A DNA stretch of 64,000 nt from Bacillota bacterium (GCA_009711615.1 VENI01000003.1:62001-126000); one strand, 5' to 3'; positions 32,367 to 41,981 are shown, counted from the first letter of the stretch. Made by a program: numbers and translations. Notes: a model not told the origin generated them from the sequence alone.

Positions 32367-33389
32367 TTAATTATAATACAGATTATTCTTTAACAGAAAT
32401 TTAAGCCTTGTATCTTCTTTGAAATTTTTTCTTGAGGGGTTTCCCTCAGCTCGATATATCTTATTTCTTTTCAAATCATACACAGATGACCAAACGGTAT
32501 CAAAACCCTGTTTCCGGTCATATTGACACATAAAGCCATATGTACCAGACAACAGATTCTTTGCAAAATCAACTGAATAGTTTTCGTTTGTGTTAAAGGT
32601 GTTATAAAGTGTTTTGTGCCGTTCGTGGGAATGAACATCATCAATGCCATCAAATTGATATTTCTTCATCTCATCTGACACAAAATGATTAGTGCTGAAT
32701 ACAAAGTATTTCGACTTTATAACAGATGTTTTTTCGCAGTTACATTCAACAACTGCCATATCAGCAGTTTTGTCTATCATTGTAAGAGTTTGCGAAGATG
32801 CAATCGGTAACTTTTGTAATGATTCCAGAGCTTCTTTAGTGGTTTTACACTTTTCTAAAATATATCTCACGAGCATTCCTGCATTCAGTCCGGGTTTTAT
32901 AATAGTCGGATAGATAAAGGTCAGTCCTATTGCAAGCCCGTGCTCATTAACTCCATCCTCCATCTCTATCATTGCTGTTGTGTTTCCGACAAAAGAATAA
33001 GAGTTATCCAATTTATAATACGCACTGTCGCAAAGTTTTTCTATATCTGTTAAAAAATCGCTGTTTCTGCCCAAAACTATATTGTTATTATCATGAAAGG
33101 CGAAGCAGGAACATTTATTATCGAAAACAAAGCAGTAGATGACAAAAAGAAATGCTGCCATATCTTTGAATGCAATGTTTTGACCGTCGGCTAAGCCCCT
33201 AATTTCATCTAAAATTTCAGGAAAAACTTTTTTGTAAACATGTGTACACTTTTCCGCAAAGTCTGTCTTTTCATGTGTCAGATTGAGAGCATCTTTAAGT
33301 CGAAGACCGTTCTTATATAGAATGCTTCCGTAGCGAAACCCAGCTTCATAGTGACTGCCTTTCCATCTTGAATGATACATTTTCATCAT
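32367..33389 (-). CDS. C45-family acyltransferase/hydrolase (penicillin acyltransferase-like)
   Basis: A 340-residue Ntn-hydrolase of the C45/AAT family. It opens with YHSRWKGSHYEAGFRYGSILY, typical of the pro-region. The self-cleavage site and nucleophile lie at NKCSCFAFHDN (about residues 91-101), followed by VLGRNSDF as in the family. VNEHGLAIGLTF and the GTYGFMCQYD block also match. Members cleave amide bonds of acyl-amino compounds, bile acids or beta-lactams; the substrate here is unknown. No signal peptide is visible. Isolated gene in the accessory island. Confidence 0.85.
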   Translation of the reverse strand: MMKMYHSRWKGSHYEAGFRYGSILYKNGLRLKDALNLTHEKTDFAEKCTHVYKKVFPEILDEIRGLADGQNIAFKDMAAFLFVIYCFVFDNKCSCFAFHDNNNIVLGRNSDFLTDIEKLCDSAYYKLDNSYSFVGNTTAMIEMEDGVNEHGLAIGLTFIYPTIIKPGLNAGMLVRYILEKCKTTKEALESLQKLPIASSQTLTMIDKTADMAVVECNCEKTSVIKSKYFVFSTNHFVSDEMKKYQFDGIDDVHSHERHKTLYNTFNTNENYSVDFAKNLLSGTYGFMCQYDRKQGFDTVWSSVYDLKRNKIYRAEGNPSRKNFKEDTRLKFLLKNNLYYN

Positions 33390-33529
33390 CTCCTCTTTCT
33401 AATGGAAATAATTACACAATAAAAAATATATGTCAATGATGGAAACAAGTGGGATCTTAATTATTGGAAACAATATACAGGAGTTTTATAACGGTCATAT
33501 AATAAATATATATAAAGCTTATGTAGAAT

Positions 33530-33754
33530 ATGAGAGGGGTCAAAAATAGACTGACTAATTATGAATATGTATCTGATTTAAATTCATTTAATGACGTAGC
33601 TACATATCTTGAAACCACTACTGGACACTTGTGTAAGGTCGTTATTAATAATAAAGTTAATAATTATACTGAATTTAATATTCCTAAAAAGGATGGGACG
33701 TTAAGAACAATAGGTAATTCGTACCATTACTTATCTTTAGGAGGCACACGATGA
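33530..33754 (+). pseudogene. Truncated reverse transcriptase, N-terminal fragment
   Basis: A 74-codon frame. Residues about 18-61 (NSFNDVATYLETTTGHLCKV, then FNIPKKDGTLRTI) match the start of retron/group II-type reverse transcriptases, where xFxIPKKxGxxRxI leads into the first RT block. After RTI the similarity ends and the rest of the enzyme (YxDD etc.) is absent; the frame runs into the EamA gene's ribosome binding site. It looks like the surviving 5' end of a mobile or defence RT gene. The start codon is uncertain: the nearest purine-rich box lies downstream of the ATG. No msr/msd element was found upstream. Confidence 0.6.
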
Positions 33755-34620
33755 GATTTGCAGGTGTAGGCTTAGTTATGCTAGCCGCTATATGCTGGGG
33801 CATTAGTGGGGGAATTGCCGATATTTTAATGACCAAGGGCTGGGATCCTATTGTGATTTCACTATGCCGAGGGGCTGTTGGATTTATATGTTTTTTTGCC
33901 TGGTTTCTCTTTCGCTTTAGACAAAATTGGATCCTCTCTACTCGTTTATACATATGGTCCCTATTGGCGGGTGTTGGCGTTGCTGGAAATTTCACTTTTT
34001 ATTTTCTCAGTATCCAAGCCTCAAGCATTGCTGTTGCCGCTACTTTAATGTACACCGCGCCTGTGTTCGTCCTTTTAATCTCCTTTTTATTACTAATAGA
34101 ACGTTCGACTTGGTTTAAATGGGGGTGCATTTCCGGTGTGCTTATGGGGATTATCCTGCTTACAGGTGCCTACAACACCGATTCGATTTCTGTGAGTTTC
34201 CTAGGGGCGGCAGCGGGGCTTGCTGCTGGCCTTTCCTATGCATTGTTTATATTCGGGTTTAAAAATGCCTCTTCTATCGGAAAGCCACAGACTACGTTAA
34301 CCATCGCCTTTTTTTCATTTTGCCTCATCCTTTTTCTTTTTGCAGACAAGAATGAAGCAGCTGCTGTGGTAACGTCAAGCGACATAGGGTGGTTTCTTCT
34401 ATTAGGGATTGTGGGTGCTGGAATTTCATTTATATTTTATGTGATTGGCCTTCGAAGGACTGCACCGACAACTGCTTCAATGGTCGCTATGATAGAGCCG
34501 GTGACAGCTTCTTTATTTGGCGTTCTGCTTATTGGAAATCATTTGACCATCATTCAACTTCTTGGAATGGGGCTCATCCTGGTCACGATCACCCTACTTA
34601 GTGTGAAGCAGTCCGACTGA
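33751..34620 (+). CDS. EamA-family (DMT) transporter
   Basis: A 289-residue protein with ten predicted transmembrane helices in two EamA repeats (opening AAICWGISGGIADIL; second half near SVSFLGAAAGLAAGLSYALF; ending with TAPTTASMVAMIEPVTASLFG). Members export amino acids or metabolites; the substrate is unknown. The AGGAGG ribosome binding site is formed by the end of the reverse-transcriptase fragment upstream. It is the last gene of the accessory island. Confidence 0.9.
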   Translation: MRFAGVGLVMLAAICWGISGGIADILMTKGWDPIVISLCRGAVGFICFFAWFLFRFRQNWILSTRLYIWSLLAGVGVAGNFTFYFLSIQASSIAVAATLMYTAPVFVLLISFLLLIERSTWFKWGCISGVLMGIILLTGAYNTDSISVSFLGAAAGLAAGLSYALFIFGFKNASSIGKPQTTLTIAFFSFCLILFLFADKNEAAAVVTSSDIGWFLLLGIVGAGISFIFYVIGLRRTAPTTASMVAMIEPVTASLFGVLLIGNHLTIIQLLGMGLILVTITLLSVKQSD

Positions 34621-34839
34621 CAAATAATCTAATTAAATTTAAGTAAAACGGTATTTTCTAAGTAAAAAGCAATTAGTCACCAATCGGGTCTCATATTTAT
34701 TTACATCATTTACATAGCGAATATTAATGAAATTTTAGTTTATAAAGGTTATAATGTAATAAGTATGAGAGTTGAGTATTTATACAACCCTTGCCGTTTG
34801 GGGATTGTTAAAAATGGTACAAATTATCAGTAAACATTC
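34621..34839. other. Intergenic right border of the accessory island
   Basis: About 220 bp of AT-rich sequence with no gene, between the EamA gene and the yqzL promoter. It contains a TTATAATG near 34750 that could be a second -10 box. No repeat copy or integration-site-like direct repeat was recognised. Confidence 0.35.
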
Positions 34840-34869
34840 TTGAGTTTATATCCCCCAGTATGTTATAAT
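34840..34869 (+). promoter_or_regulatory. Sigma-A promoter of yqzL
   Basis: TTGAGT (34840-34845), 18-bp spacer, perfect TATAAT (34864-34869), about 48 bp before the yqzL start. Confidence 0.7.
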
Positions 34870-34916
34870 TATTTACGGAAGATTCATACAAAAAACTGAG
34901 GAAAGGGTTGTGTGCC

Positions 34917-35009
34917 ATGTTTGTAACTGCTGAATTCCTTTGGAAGATGTTTGAAACAACCGGTTCCGTCAGAGCTTACATGTTGTACAAAAAGTTAGCC
35001 GTACATTAA
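34917..35009 (+). CDS. yqzL: YqzL-like small protein
   Basis: A 30-residue protein, MFVTAEFLWKMFETTGSVRA..., matching the YqzL family pattern (phenylalanine-rich FxWKxFExTG, then aYxLYKxL). The family is found in spore-forming Firmicutes; the function is not known. The AGGAAAGGG box lies 9 nt before the ATG and a consensus promoter precedes it. It is shorter than many members (about 45-50 residues) because the tail after LYKKL is minimal. Confidence 0.78.
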   Translation: MFVTAEFLWKMFETTGSVRAYMLYKKLAVH

Positions 35010-35114
35010 TTCACTAAACATATAACTAACTTGCTACCACTATTCCTAGGTGCTATCTACATAGTGCCACTACAACAGTGCTCGCCCGCTGATGCTTTTT
35101 GTGTTTATTTAAAT

Positions 35115-35153
35115 TAAAACCGCACTTAACCGTCCTGTGATAGGGCGGTTTTT
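35115..35153 (+). terminator. Terminator upstream of pheS
   Basis: CCGTCCT-GTGAT-AGGGCGG followed by eight Ts. A second hairpin (GGTGCTAT-CTAC-ATAGTGCC, about 35050-35069) lies upstream. There is no T-box motif, so this may be the yqzL terminator or a pheST attenuator of another kind. Confidence 0.75.
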
Positions 35154-35173
35154 TTTGCTGTAAACTTTTCTAT

Positions 35174-35202
35174 TTGGCAATAATATTGTAAAATGGTACA
35201 GT
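35174..35202 (+). promoter_or_regulatory. pheS: Possible promoter of pheS
   Basis: TTGGCA (35174-35179), 17-bp spacer, TACAGT (35197-35202), downstream of the terminator and 60 bp before pheS. If it is active, pheST is not controlled by the upstream hairpin. Confidence 0.45.
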
Positions 35203-35263
35203 GTGGAAAAGTATGCTGTGCATTATTGAAATAAATAGTAGAATTTTTAGGAGGTTAGTGGTA

Positions 35264-36286
35264 ATGGAAGAGAAACTGAAGAGTCTGGCTGAGGAGGCTA
35301 AGCAAGAAGTAGAAGAGGCTGCCACGTTAAATCAGTTGAGCAACCTGCGGGTAAAATATTTGGGTAAAAAAGGCCACTTAACATCAATCTTACGGGGGAT
35401 GGGTTCGCTGTCAACGGAGGAACGCCCTAAGATTGGGGCATTGGCCAATGAAATACGTTCAGATTTGGAAATATTAATTTCCAACCGTACCCGTGAATTG
35501 AAGCACCAGGAAAAAGAAAAGCGCATGGCCAGTGAAACAATTGATGTAACTCTACCCGGCAAGCCCTTTTTAATGGGTAATAAACATCCATTAACGAAAA
35601 TACAGCAGGAAATTGAATCTATCTTTTTGGGTATGGGTTTTAATATAGCGGAAGGTCCGGAAGTAGAACTGGATTATTACAATTTTGAAGCATTAAACTT
35701 ACCTAAAGACCATCCGGCACGGGACATGCAGGATACTTTCTTTATCAACCCAGAAGTGCTGCTACGTACCCACACCTCTCCGGTACAGGTTCGTACCATG
35801 GAAAAAACGGTACCGGAACTACCAGTGAAAATTATCTGTCCCGGTAGAGTATACCGTCGGGACGATGATGCCACTCATTCTCCAATGTTTACTCAGGTGG
35901 AAGGGTTGGCAATAGATAAACGCATTACCTTTAGTGATCTAAAAGGTTTATTGGCTGTGTTTGCCAGACAAATGTTTGGTCCCGATACTAAGACTCGGTT
36001 TAGACCTAGTTACTTCCCCTTTACAGAGCCCAGTGCAGAAGTGGATATTTCCTGTGTGATGTGCGGAGGTGAAGGTTGCAGAGTGTGCAGTCAAACCGGA
36101 TGGCTAGAGATCCTTGGTTGTGGTATGGTGCACCCCAGAGTTTTAGAAATGTCAGGCTACAATCCGGAAGAAGTGACAGGATTTGCCTTTGGAATGGGAA
36201 TTGAAAGAATTGCTATGCTTAAATATGGTATAGATGACCTGAGATTGTTCTACGATAACGACCTACGCTTCTTAGCGCAGTTCTAA
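35264..36286 (+). CDS. pheS: Phenylalanyl-tRNA synthetase alpha subunit
   Basis: 340-residue catalytic subunit. It has an N-terminal coiled coil (first 85 residues), [17 protein letters not shown], motif 2 ([20 protein letters not shown]), the substrate loop [14 protein letters not shown] and motif 3 ([14 protein letters not shown]). The cysteine pairs in [12 protein letters not shown] are seen in many bacterial PheS. ATG 35264 follows GGAGG; upstream in-frame starts have no ribosome binding site. It pairs with pheT downstream, separated by a repeat-bearing spacer of about 210 bp. Confidence 0.98.
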   Translation: MEEKLKSLAEEAKQEVEEAATLNQLSNLRVKYLGKKGHLTSILRGMGSLSTEERPKIGALANEIRSDLEILISNRTRELKHQEKEKRMASETIDVTLPGKPFLMGNKHPLTKIQQEIESIFLGMGFNIAEGPEVELDYYNFEALNLPKDHPARDMQDTFFINPEVLLRTHTSPVQVRTMEKTVPELPVKIICPGRVYRRDDDATHSPMFTQVEGLAIDKRITFSDLKGLLAVFARQMFGPDTKTRFRPSYFPFTEPSAEVDISCVMCGGEGCRVCSQTGWLEILGCGMVHPRVLEMSGYNPEEVTGFAFGMGIERIAMLKYGIDDLRLFYDNDLRFLAQF

Positions 36287-36291
36287 AAACA

Positions 36292-36472
36292 GGAGTCAGG
36301 AGCCAGAAGTCAGGAGTCAGAATGAAACCAGTAAATAAATTGAAAAATGCTTATACTCCTGTTTCCCGAGAAAGAATTTAGATACTAAAAATCACTATAT
36401 TTCTACAAAGGTTTAATAAAATCTGAAAGATTCCTTTCGCATTCTGAATTCTGACTACTGAATTCTGAATAC
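36292..36472. repeat. Heptad repeat copy 3, with inverted second arm, between pheS and pheT
   Basis: Left arm 36292-36326: GGAGTCA, GGAGCCA, GAAGTCA, GGAGTCA, GAATGAA. Right arm about 36441-36472 carries the reverse-complement units (TTC-TGAATTC-TGACTAC-TGAATTC-TGAATAC). The arms enclose about 115 bp of AT-rich sequence, so the pheST transcript could fold into a long hairpin here. Confidence 0.8.
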
Positions 36473-36498
36473 TAATTATTTTAGGAGGTCTTACATAA

Positions 36499-38919
36499 AT
36501 GAATGTTTCCTATAAATGGTTGCAGGATTATGTCGATATAAATATATCACCTCAGGAATTGGCCGACCGGCTTACTATGGCCGGGGTGGCAGTGGAAAAC
36601 GTACATTACCTGGGAGAAGGAATATCTGATGTTGTAACTGGACAAATATTGAAAATTGATCCCCACCCCAATGCAGATAAATTAGTTATCTGTCAGGTGA
36701 CCACTGATGGTGAGGACCGGCATCAAATTGTTACTGGGGCCACCAACATTCGTGAGGGGCACAAAATTCCAGTGGCCAAAGTGGGGGCAAAATTGCCCAA
36801 CGGTCTAGTAATTAAAAAGGCCAAACTGCGGGGAGAGCCATCCCACGGCATGCTCTGTTCCGGTCAGGAACTGGGTATTGAAGCTGGCCTGATGCCTCCG
36901 GAACAGCAGAACGGTATTATGATTTTACCGGAAGATACAACGCTAAACATAAATATTATAGAATACTTGGGTTTGGACGACTACATATTGGAACTGGATC
37001 TAACCCCCAACAGGGGTGACTGTCTGTCTATGATAGGTGTGGCCCGGGAAGTGGCATCACTGCTTAATGTTGAAATGAGGATGCCGGAAACTGTAGTGAA
37101 AGAAGAGGGTGAGGAAACAGCCAATCTGGCTAAAATTGATATTGAAGCACCAGAACTCTGCCGCCGTTATGTAGCCAGGGTGGTCAAGGGAGTAAAAATT
37201 AATTCTTCACCGTCCTGGATGCAGCAGCGTCTGATGGCTGCTGGTATTCGTCCTATTAACAATATTGTGGATGTGACCAACTACGTAATGTTGGAGTTGG
37301 GTCAGCCGTTGCATGCCTTTGATTATCAGAACCTGGCCGAACACCATATCATTGTACGTCGGGCTAAAAAGGATGAACCCATCAAGACATTAGATGAGGC
37401 AGAACGGAAACTTAATGAAAGCATGCTGACCATCTGTGATGCCAACGGCCCGGTGGCGGTGGCAGGTGTGATGGGTGGCTATGAGAGTGAAGTGACCGAT
37501 GAAACAAAGGATATATTGATTGAATCCGCCTACTTCGACCCGGTGAGTGTGCGCAGAACTGCCAAGGCATTGGGAATGCGTTCAGAATCCTCTGCCCGGT
37601 TTGAAAAGGGTATTGATATTGGAGGCTGTGTCCGAGCAGCGGACAGAGCGGCCCACTTAATGCAACAGTTGGCCAGTGGCACAGTAACCAAAGGAATAAT
37701 TGATAACTATCCTGAACCGGCGGTTAAGAAGACGGTGAAGCTTCGCCCCAGTAGAGTGGAACATATACTGGGAATACCGGTGGAAAAGAGTAAAATAGTA
37801 GATATTTTAACTTCAATTCAATTCCAGGTGCAGGAAGAGGGAGAAAACTTGATGGTAACTGTACCTACCTTCCGTCCTGACGTCAGCATTGAGGCTGACT
37901 TAATTGAGGAAGTGGCCAGAATATACGGTTATAATCAAGTTCCCGATACTTTGATCTATGGCCCAAATACTCAAGGAAAGCGTTCCGAAAGCCAGCAGTT
38001 ACTTTATGATATTAGAAATATCTTGGTGGGCTGTGGGTTGAGCGAGGTAATTACCTATGGGTTTGTTAATCCCAAGGTTTTTGATATGATGAATCTACCG
38101 GAAGACAGCAGGTTTAGAAATGTAATGGCACTGCAGAACCCATTAAGTGAAGAACATTCCGTGATGCGGACTGTACTGGTTCCAAATTTACTGGAAGTAA
38201 TACAGAAAAACCAAAACCGTCAAACTCAAAACGGGGCTGTATTTGAAATTGGCCGGGTGTTTTACTCAGAGGAGGGCCAAAGCCTACCGAATGAACGGTC
38301 GGTGCTTGCTATGGTGTTTTCTGGAAATACTGAAAAATCATGGAATAATGATAGTGAACCCATGGACTATTATTTTGCCAAAGGTGTCTTGGAAAGATTG
38401 TTTGCCGCCATTGGGCTAAAGGATATAAACTTTGTACGGTATTCAGACCCCAGTTTCCATCCCGGTCGTGTTGCTGCCATTAAGTCAGCAGGAGAAATGA
38501 TTGGTGTACTGGGTGAATTACACCCTAACGTATTAGAGAATTATGGGCTTAATCATAAAGCAGTGGCTTGCAAAGTTGACCTGCAAGACTTAATGGACAC
38601 TGGACTGCAAAGGCCAAAATATCAACAACTGCCTAAGTTCCCTGCTGTGGATAGAGACTTGGCGGTGGTTGTAAAGCAAGATGTTAATACCCAGGATATG
38701 CTGGAAGTAATTTATAAGGCTGCTGGAAAGATATTAACCAGCGTGAAAGTATTTGATGTATATCAAGGTGAACAGGTGCCGGAAGGATGTAAAAGCCAGG
38801 CCTTTTCACTACTCTTCCAGGCCTCTGATCGAACACTGAAGGATGAAGAAGTAACTAAACAAACCGATAAGATTGCCCAAGCATTAAATAAAGAATTTGA
38901 CGCAGAATTACGTAAATAA
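36499..38919 (+). CDS. pheT: Phenylalanyl-tRNA synthetase beta subunit
   Basis: 806-residue subunit. In order: the EMAP-like tRNA-binding domain (about 40-150), the B3/B4 editing domain (about 210-390, with RYVARVV and LHAFDY), the B5 DNA-binding-like domain, the class II core-like domain, and the C-terminal ferredoxin-fold anticodon-binding domain (last 95 residues, FPAVDRDLAVVV to DRTLKDEEV). An AGGAGG ribosome binding site precedes the ATG. It is co-transcribed with pheS, although about 210 bp with a heptad repeat lies between them. Confidence 0.98.
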   Translation: MNVSYKWLQDYVDINISPQELADRLTMAGVAVENVHYLGEGISDVVTGQILKIDPHPNADKLVICQVTTDGEDRHQIVTGATNIREGHKIPVAKVGAKLPNGLVIKKAKLRGEPSHGMLCSGQELGIEAGLMPPEQQNGIMILPEDTTLNINIIEYLGLDDYILELDLTPNRGDCLSMIGVAREVASLLNVEMRMPETVVKEEGEETANLAKIDIEAPELCRRYVARVVKGVKINSSPSWMQQRLMAAGIRPINNIVDVTNYVMLELGQPLHAFDYQNLAEHHIIVRRAKKDEPIKTLDEAERKLNESMLTICDANGPVAVAGVMGGYESEVTDETKDILIESAYFDPVSVRRTAKALGMRSESSARFEKGIDIGGCVRAADRAAHLMQQLASGTVTKGIIDNYPEPAVKKTVKLRPSRVEHILGIPVEKSKIVDILTSIQFQVQEEGENLMVTVPTFRPDVSIEADLIEEVARIYGYNQVPDTLIYGPNTQGKRSESQQLLYDIRNILVGCGLSEVITYGFVNPKVFDMMNLPEDSRFRNVMALQNPLSEEHSVMRTVLVPNLLEVIQKNQNRQTQNGAVFEIGRVFYSEEGQSLPNERSVLAMVFSGNTEKSWNNDSEPMDYYFAKGVLERLFAAIGLKDINFVRYSDPSFHPGRVAAIKSAGEMIGVLGELHPNVLENYGLNHKAVACKVDLQDLMDTGLQRPKYQQLPKFPAVDRDLAVVVKQDVNTQDMLEVIYKAAGKILTSVKVFDVYQGEQVPEGCKSQAFSLLFQASDRTLKDEEVTKQTDKIAQALNKEFDAELRK

Positions 38920-39032
38920 AGTAAATTACTCATAATTTAGCAGGATTTTACTGTATCTTAAAGAAATATTACATTATAAGTGTTCAAGTAACGTTTTTCA
39001 ACATCTTCTATACACTATCGGATGGTAGTATA

Positions 39033-39074
39033 AGAAAAACTAAGGCTTCCGTTATGCCTAAGCCAGGTTTTTCT
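39033..39074 (+). terminator. Hairpin downstream of pheT, probable terminator
   Basis: AGAAAAAC...GGCTT pairs with AAGCC...GTTTTTCT with an internal loop; T-rich at the end. It sits just before the zapA ribosome binding site, so partial read-through may feed zapA. Confidence 0.6.
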
Positions 39075-39093
39075 AAAGGGAGGGGGCCAAGTT

Positions 39094-39372
39094 ATGTCTG
39101 ATGACAATGATACCCGAGTGGAAGTAGAAATTTGTGGAGAGTATTATACGTTAAAAGGTAAAGAGTCCCCAGAGTACATGCAGATGGTTGCAGAATATGT
39201 AAACCGCAAAATCAAACAGGTATCCAACAGAAATACCAAGTTGTCTGTTACCAAAGCAGCAGTGCTGGCGGCAATAAACATAGCAGATGAGCTAAGCAAA
39301 CTACAGGAAGATTATGATGACTTGGTAAAGATGATGGACAACGATATGCTCAATTTGGATAAGGCTGAATAA
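39094..39372 (+). CDS. zapA: Cell division protein ZapA
   Basis: 92-residue FtsZ-ring-associated protein. An N-terminal ZapA domain (VEVEICGEYYTLKG, PEYMQMVAEYVNRKI) is followed by a C-terminal coiled coil (ADELSKLQEDYDDLVKMMDN). It cross-links FtsZ filaments at midcell. A strong AGGGAGGGGG ribosome binding site precedes it. Location between pheT and polX is common in clostridia. Confidence 0.92.
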   Translation: MSDDNDTRVEVEICGEYYTLKGKESPEYMQMVAEYVNRKIKQVSNRNTKLSVTKAAVLAAINIADELSKLQEDYDDLVKMMDNDMLNLDKAE

Positions 39373-39389
39373 AAGTATTATTATCAAGG

Positions 39390-39432
39390 CACTCATGAAG
39401 CTGCAAACTATTGTCTTCATGGGTGTTTCTTT
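39390..39432 (+). terminator. Terminator after zapA
   Basis: ACTCATGAAG (39391-39400) pairs with CTTCATGGGT (39415-39424, one G-U), followed by GTTTCTTTT. Confidence 0.8.
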
Positions 39433-39435
39433 TAT

Positions 39436-39477
39436 GAATTCAGGAGGTAGTAGTTAGGAGCTAGGAGTTAGAATAAG
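39436..39477 (+). repeat. Heptad repeat copy 4
   Basis: GAATTCA, GGAGGTA, GTAGTTA, GGAGCTA, GGAGTTA, GAATAAG in 7-bp phase, directly after the zapA terminator. The rest of the 39373-39681 gap contains copy 5 and otherwise AT-rich sequence. Confidence 0.8.
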
Positions 39478-39547
39478 AGAACTGTTTATGCTTTTTAATA
39501 GTAACGTATTTGCTTAGACTATAGGTTTTCGGGGTACAATTTGCATA

Positions 39548-39598
39548 GGAGTCAGTAGTCAGAATGAAAAAAGCAAAACAAATTCTGAATACTAATTA
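39548..39598. repeat. Heptad repeat copy 5, short palindromic form
   Basis: GGAGTCA, GTAGTCA, GAATGAA, then AAAAGCAAAACAA and an inverted end ATTCTGAATAC. Both arms are present within about 50 bp, showing the compact form of the element. Confidence 0.75.
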
Positions 39599-39681
39599 CT
39601 TACTTTAGGATACTTTTATTAACCATAAATATAATGACTAAATATATTAATATGTTGGTCATAATTTGGGAGAGCTGTTAG

Positions 39682-41364
39682 ATGCATAATTTTGAAATTG
39701 CCTGGGTTTTTTATAAAATGGCAGACATTTTAGAACTAAAAGGGGCAGACTTTTTTAAAATAAAAGCATATCGTAATGCAGCCAGAATTATATCCCGCCA
39801 AGAGCAATCAGTGGAAGAAATGGTACAGCAAAAAACCTTTGATAAGCTATCTGGTATAGGTAAGGCAATTAGTACTAAAACCAAGGAAATTATAGAAACA
39901 GGAACTTGCAAGGCTTATCAGGAATTACTGCAAGAAGTGCCTGAAGGAGTGCTGGAAATTCGCTCGCTGCCGGGTATTGGCCCTAAGAAAGCTCGGGTGT
40001 TATATCAAGAATTAAAAATAACATCCTTGGAAGAACTAGAACAAGCCGCTAAGAAAAGGCTGGTTCGAAAACTGCCTGGCATGAGTGCCAAAACCGAATT
40101 TGAAATACTACGCAACATTGAAGGGCTTAAGGATGGTAGGAATAAGCTATTGTTGGGGTTGGCCCGAGATTTAGGCAGTGAATTGGTAGATTACTTGGCG
40201 GATCTTCCAATGGTGAAGAGGGTGGAGATGTCTGGAAGCACCCGACGTTGGAAAGAAATGGTTTCCGATTTGGATTTAATAGCTTCCTCTGAAAGGGCAT
40301 CTGAAGTGTTGGATGCACTGGCCAGTCATCCACGAATTACTAAAGTGACACAGCGGGATGAAGATCGAATTCAAGCGTTTAGCTGGTGGGGAATACCAGT
40401 TGATTTGACAGTAGTTCCACCGAAGCAGTTTGTTACCGCCTGGCACCGCAGCACTGGTAGCAAAAAACACTACCAACAGTTGATGCAGTATGCTCAAAGA
40501 AAAGACCTGTCCCTAGAACACAATAACGAATTTTCTTCCGAGGAAGATATTTATAGTCATCTGGGTCTGGAATATATTCCCCCGGAACTGCGGGAAGGCA
40601 AGGGAGAGATTGAAGCAGCCCAACAGAGTGGCCTGCCCCGGTTGGTGCAATTGGAAGACATTAAGGGAGACTTGCATCTCCACACCACCTGGAGTGATGC
40701 ATCCGCAACCCTGGAAGAAATGGTAGATGCAGCTAAAAAAAAGGGATATACCTATATGGCCATTACCGATCACTCTGGTTCATTAAAAATAGCCAACGGG
40801 TTGGATAAAGAGCGACTAATGATACAGATAGATAAAATAAAAGAATTAAACAAGAAGATTAAAAATTTCACCATTCTGACTGGTGTGGAATGCGATATAC
40901 TGAGCGACGGGACATTAGACCATCCGGATGAATTGTTGGAACAGTTGGATGTAGTGATTGCATCGGTACATACTAACTTTAAGCAGGATATGGAAAGAAT
41001 GACTAAACGTATCATTACAGCTATTGAGAATGAACATGTTGACATTATTGGCCACGTCAGTGGTAGACTTCTGGGGCGTCGGGGTGGTTATGAACTGGAT
41101 GTGAAACGGGTGTTGGAGGCGGCGGCGAAAAATAATACAGTAATGGAGATTAATTCATCCCCCGATAGGCTTGATCTAAGTGAAGAAAATGCGAAATTGG
41201 CAAAAGAGATGGGTATTAAAGTTGCGATAAACACCGATGCTCATGATCTGAAACGACTAAATGAAATGCAGTATGGTGTGGCGGTGGCCAGACGGGCATG
41301 GCTGACGCCGGATGATGTGGTAAATACTAAGGATGTGGAGGGGTTGTTACAAAGCTTAAAATGA
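39682..41364 (+). CDS. polX: DNA polymerase/3'-5' exonuclease PolX
   Basis: 560-residue family X DNA polymerase with a C-terminal PHP domain. Helix-hairpin-helix elements [15 protein letters not shown] and [17 protein letters not shown] lie in the first 120 residues. The polymerase palm carries [18 protein letters not shown] with the metal-binding aspartates. The PHP exonuclease has [23 protein letters not shown] and the late INTDAHD. It acts in base-excision and gap repair. The ATG at 39682 follows GGGAGAG. It overlaps the glycosylase gene downstream by four bases, forming a base-excision-repair pair. Confidence 0.95.
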   Translation: MHNFEIAWVFYKMADILELKGADFFKIKAYRNAARIISRQEQSVEEMVQQKTFDKLSGIGKAISTKTKEIIETGTCKAYQELLQEVPEGVLEIRSLPGIGPKKARVLYQELKITSLEELEQAAKKRLVRKLPGMSAKTEFEILRNIEGLKDGRNKLLLGLARDLGSELVDYLADLPMVKRVEMSGSTRRWKEMVSDLDLIASSERASEVLDALASHPRITKVTQRDEDRIQAFSWWGIPVDLTVVPPKQFVTAWHRSTGSKKHYQQLMQYAQRKDLSLEHNNEFSSEEDIYSHLGLEYIPPELREGKGEIEAAQQSGLPRLVQLEDIKGDLHLHTTWSDASATLEEMVDAAKKKGYTYMAITDHSGSLKIANGLDKERLMIQIDKIKELNKKIKNFTILTGVECDILSDGTLDHPDELLEQLDVVIASVHTNFKQDMERMTKRIITAIENEHVDIIGHVSGRLLGRRGGYELDVKRVLEAAAKNNTVMEINSSPDRLDLSEENAKLAKEMGIKVAINTDAHDLKRLNEMQYGVAVARRAWLTPDDVVNTKDVEGLLQSLK

Positions 41365-41966
41365 TTATAAACAAAGAAGATTTTAACAAGGTACAATCCC
41401 TAACCAAAGATTTTTATAACCGGGACACAGTGCAAGTAGCCAAGGATCTACTGGGCTGTCTGCTGGTGTTTAATAGTTCGGAGGATATTGCCGGAGGTGT
41501 GATAGTGGAAACCGAGGCTTACACCCAAAAGGGAGACCCAGCATGCCACACTGCCCGGGGGATGACTCCACGCAATAAAGTAATGTTTGGACCACCGGGT
41601 TATGCTTACGTATATTTTACCTATGGCATTCATTACTGTTTTAATGCGGTGACCAATACCGAGGGAGTAGGGGATGCGGTATTAATAAGAGCACTGCAAC
41701 CGGAAATTGGTATTCCGTTAATGCAAAAACGTCGGGGCAGAGAAAGGTTAAAAGACTTATGCTCTGGCCCGGCTAAACTGGTGCAGGCATTGGGAATGTC
41801 CAAAGAACAAAACGGTGCTGACTTAACAAATAGCAATGTCCGTATTTTGCCCGGTTGGGAAAAACAGCCGGAAATGGTAACTACTACTCGCATAGGAATA
41901 AAAGAAGGGGCGGAACTGCCGTTACGTTTTTATGTTAAAGATAGTCCTTACATATCAAAAAAATAA
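41361..41966 (+). CDS. DNA-3-methyladenine glycosylase (AAG/MPG family)
   Basis: 201-residue glycosylase that removes alkylated and deaminated purines. It has [31 protein letters not shown] with the catalytic glutamate, the [13 protein letters not shown] intercalating-tyrosine block and [14 protein letters not shown]. Its ATG overlaps the polX stop (ATGA), so a base-removal and gap-filling enzyme are translated together. Complete; about the usual 200 residues. Confidence 0.93.
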   Translation: MIINKEDFNKVQSLTKDFYNRDTVQVAKDLLGCLLVFNSSEDIAGGVIVETEAYTQKGDPACHTARGMTPRNKVMFGPPGYAYVYFTYGIHYCFNAVTNTEGVGDAVLIRALQPEIGIPLMQKRRGRERLKDLCSGPAKLVQALGMSKEQNGADLTNSNVRILPGWEKQPEMVTTTRIGIKEGAELPLRFYVKDSPYISKK

Positions 41967-41981
41967 TTAGGAGGCAATTAT

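Noticed and set aside
33390..33529. Retron msr/msd RNA upstream of the reverse-transcriptase fragment
   Set aside because: No flanking inverted repeat or stable stem-loop set is visible; the region is simple AT-rich sequence.
35010..35160. T-box for pheST
   Set aside because: The GGGTGGxACCGCG element and a specifier loop are missing; only generic hairpins are present.
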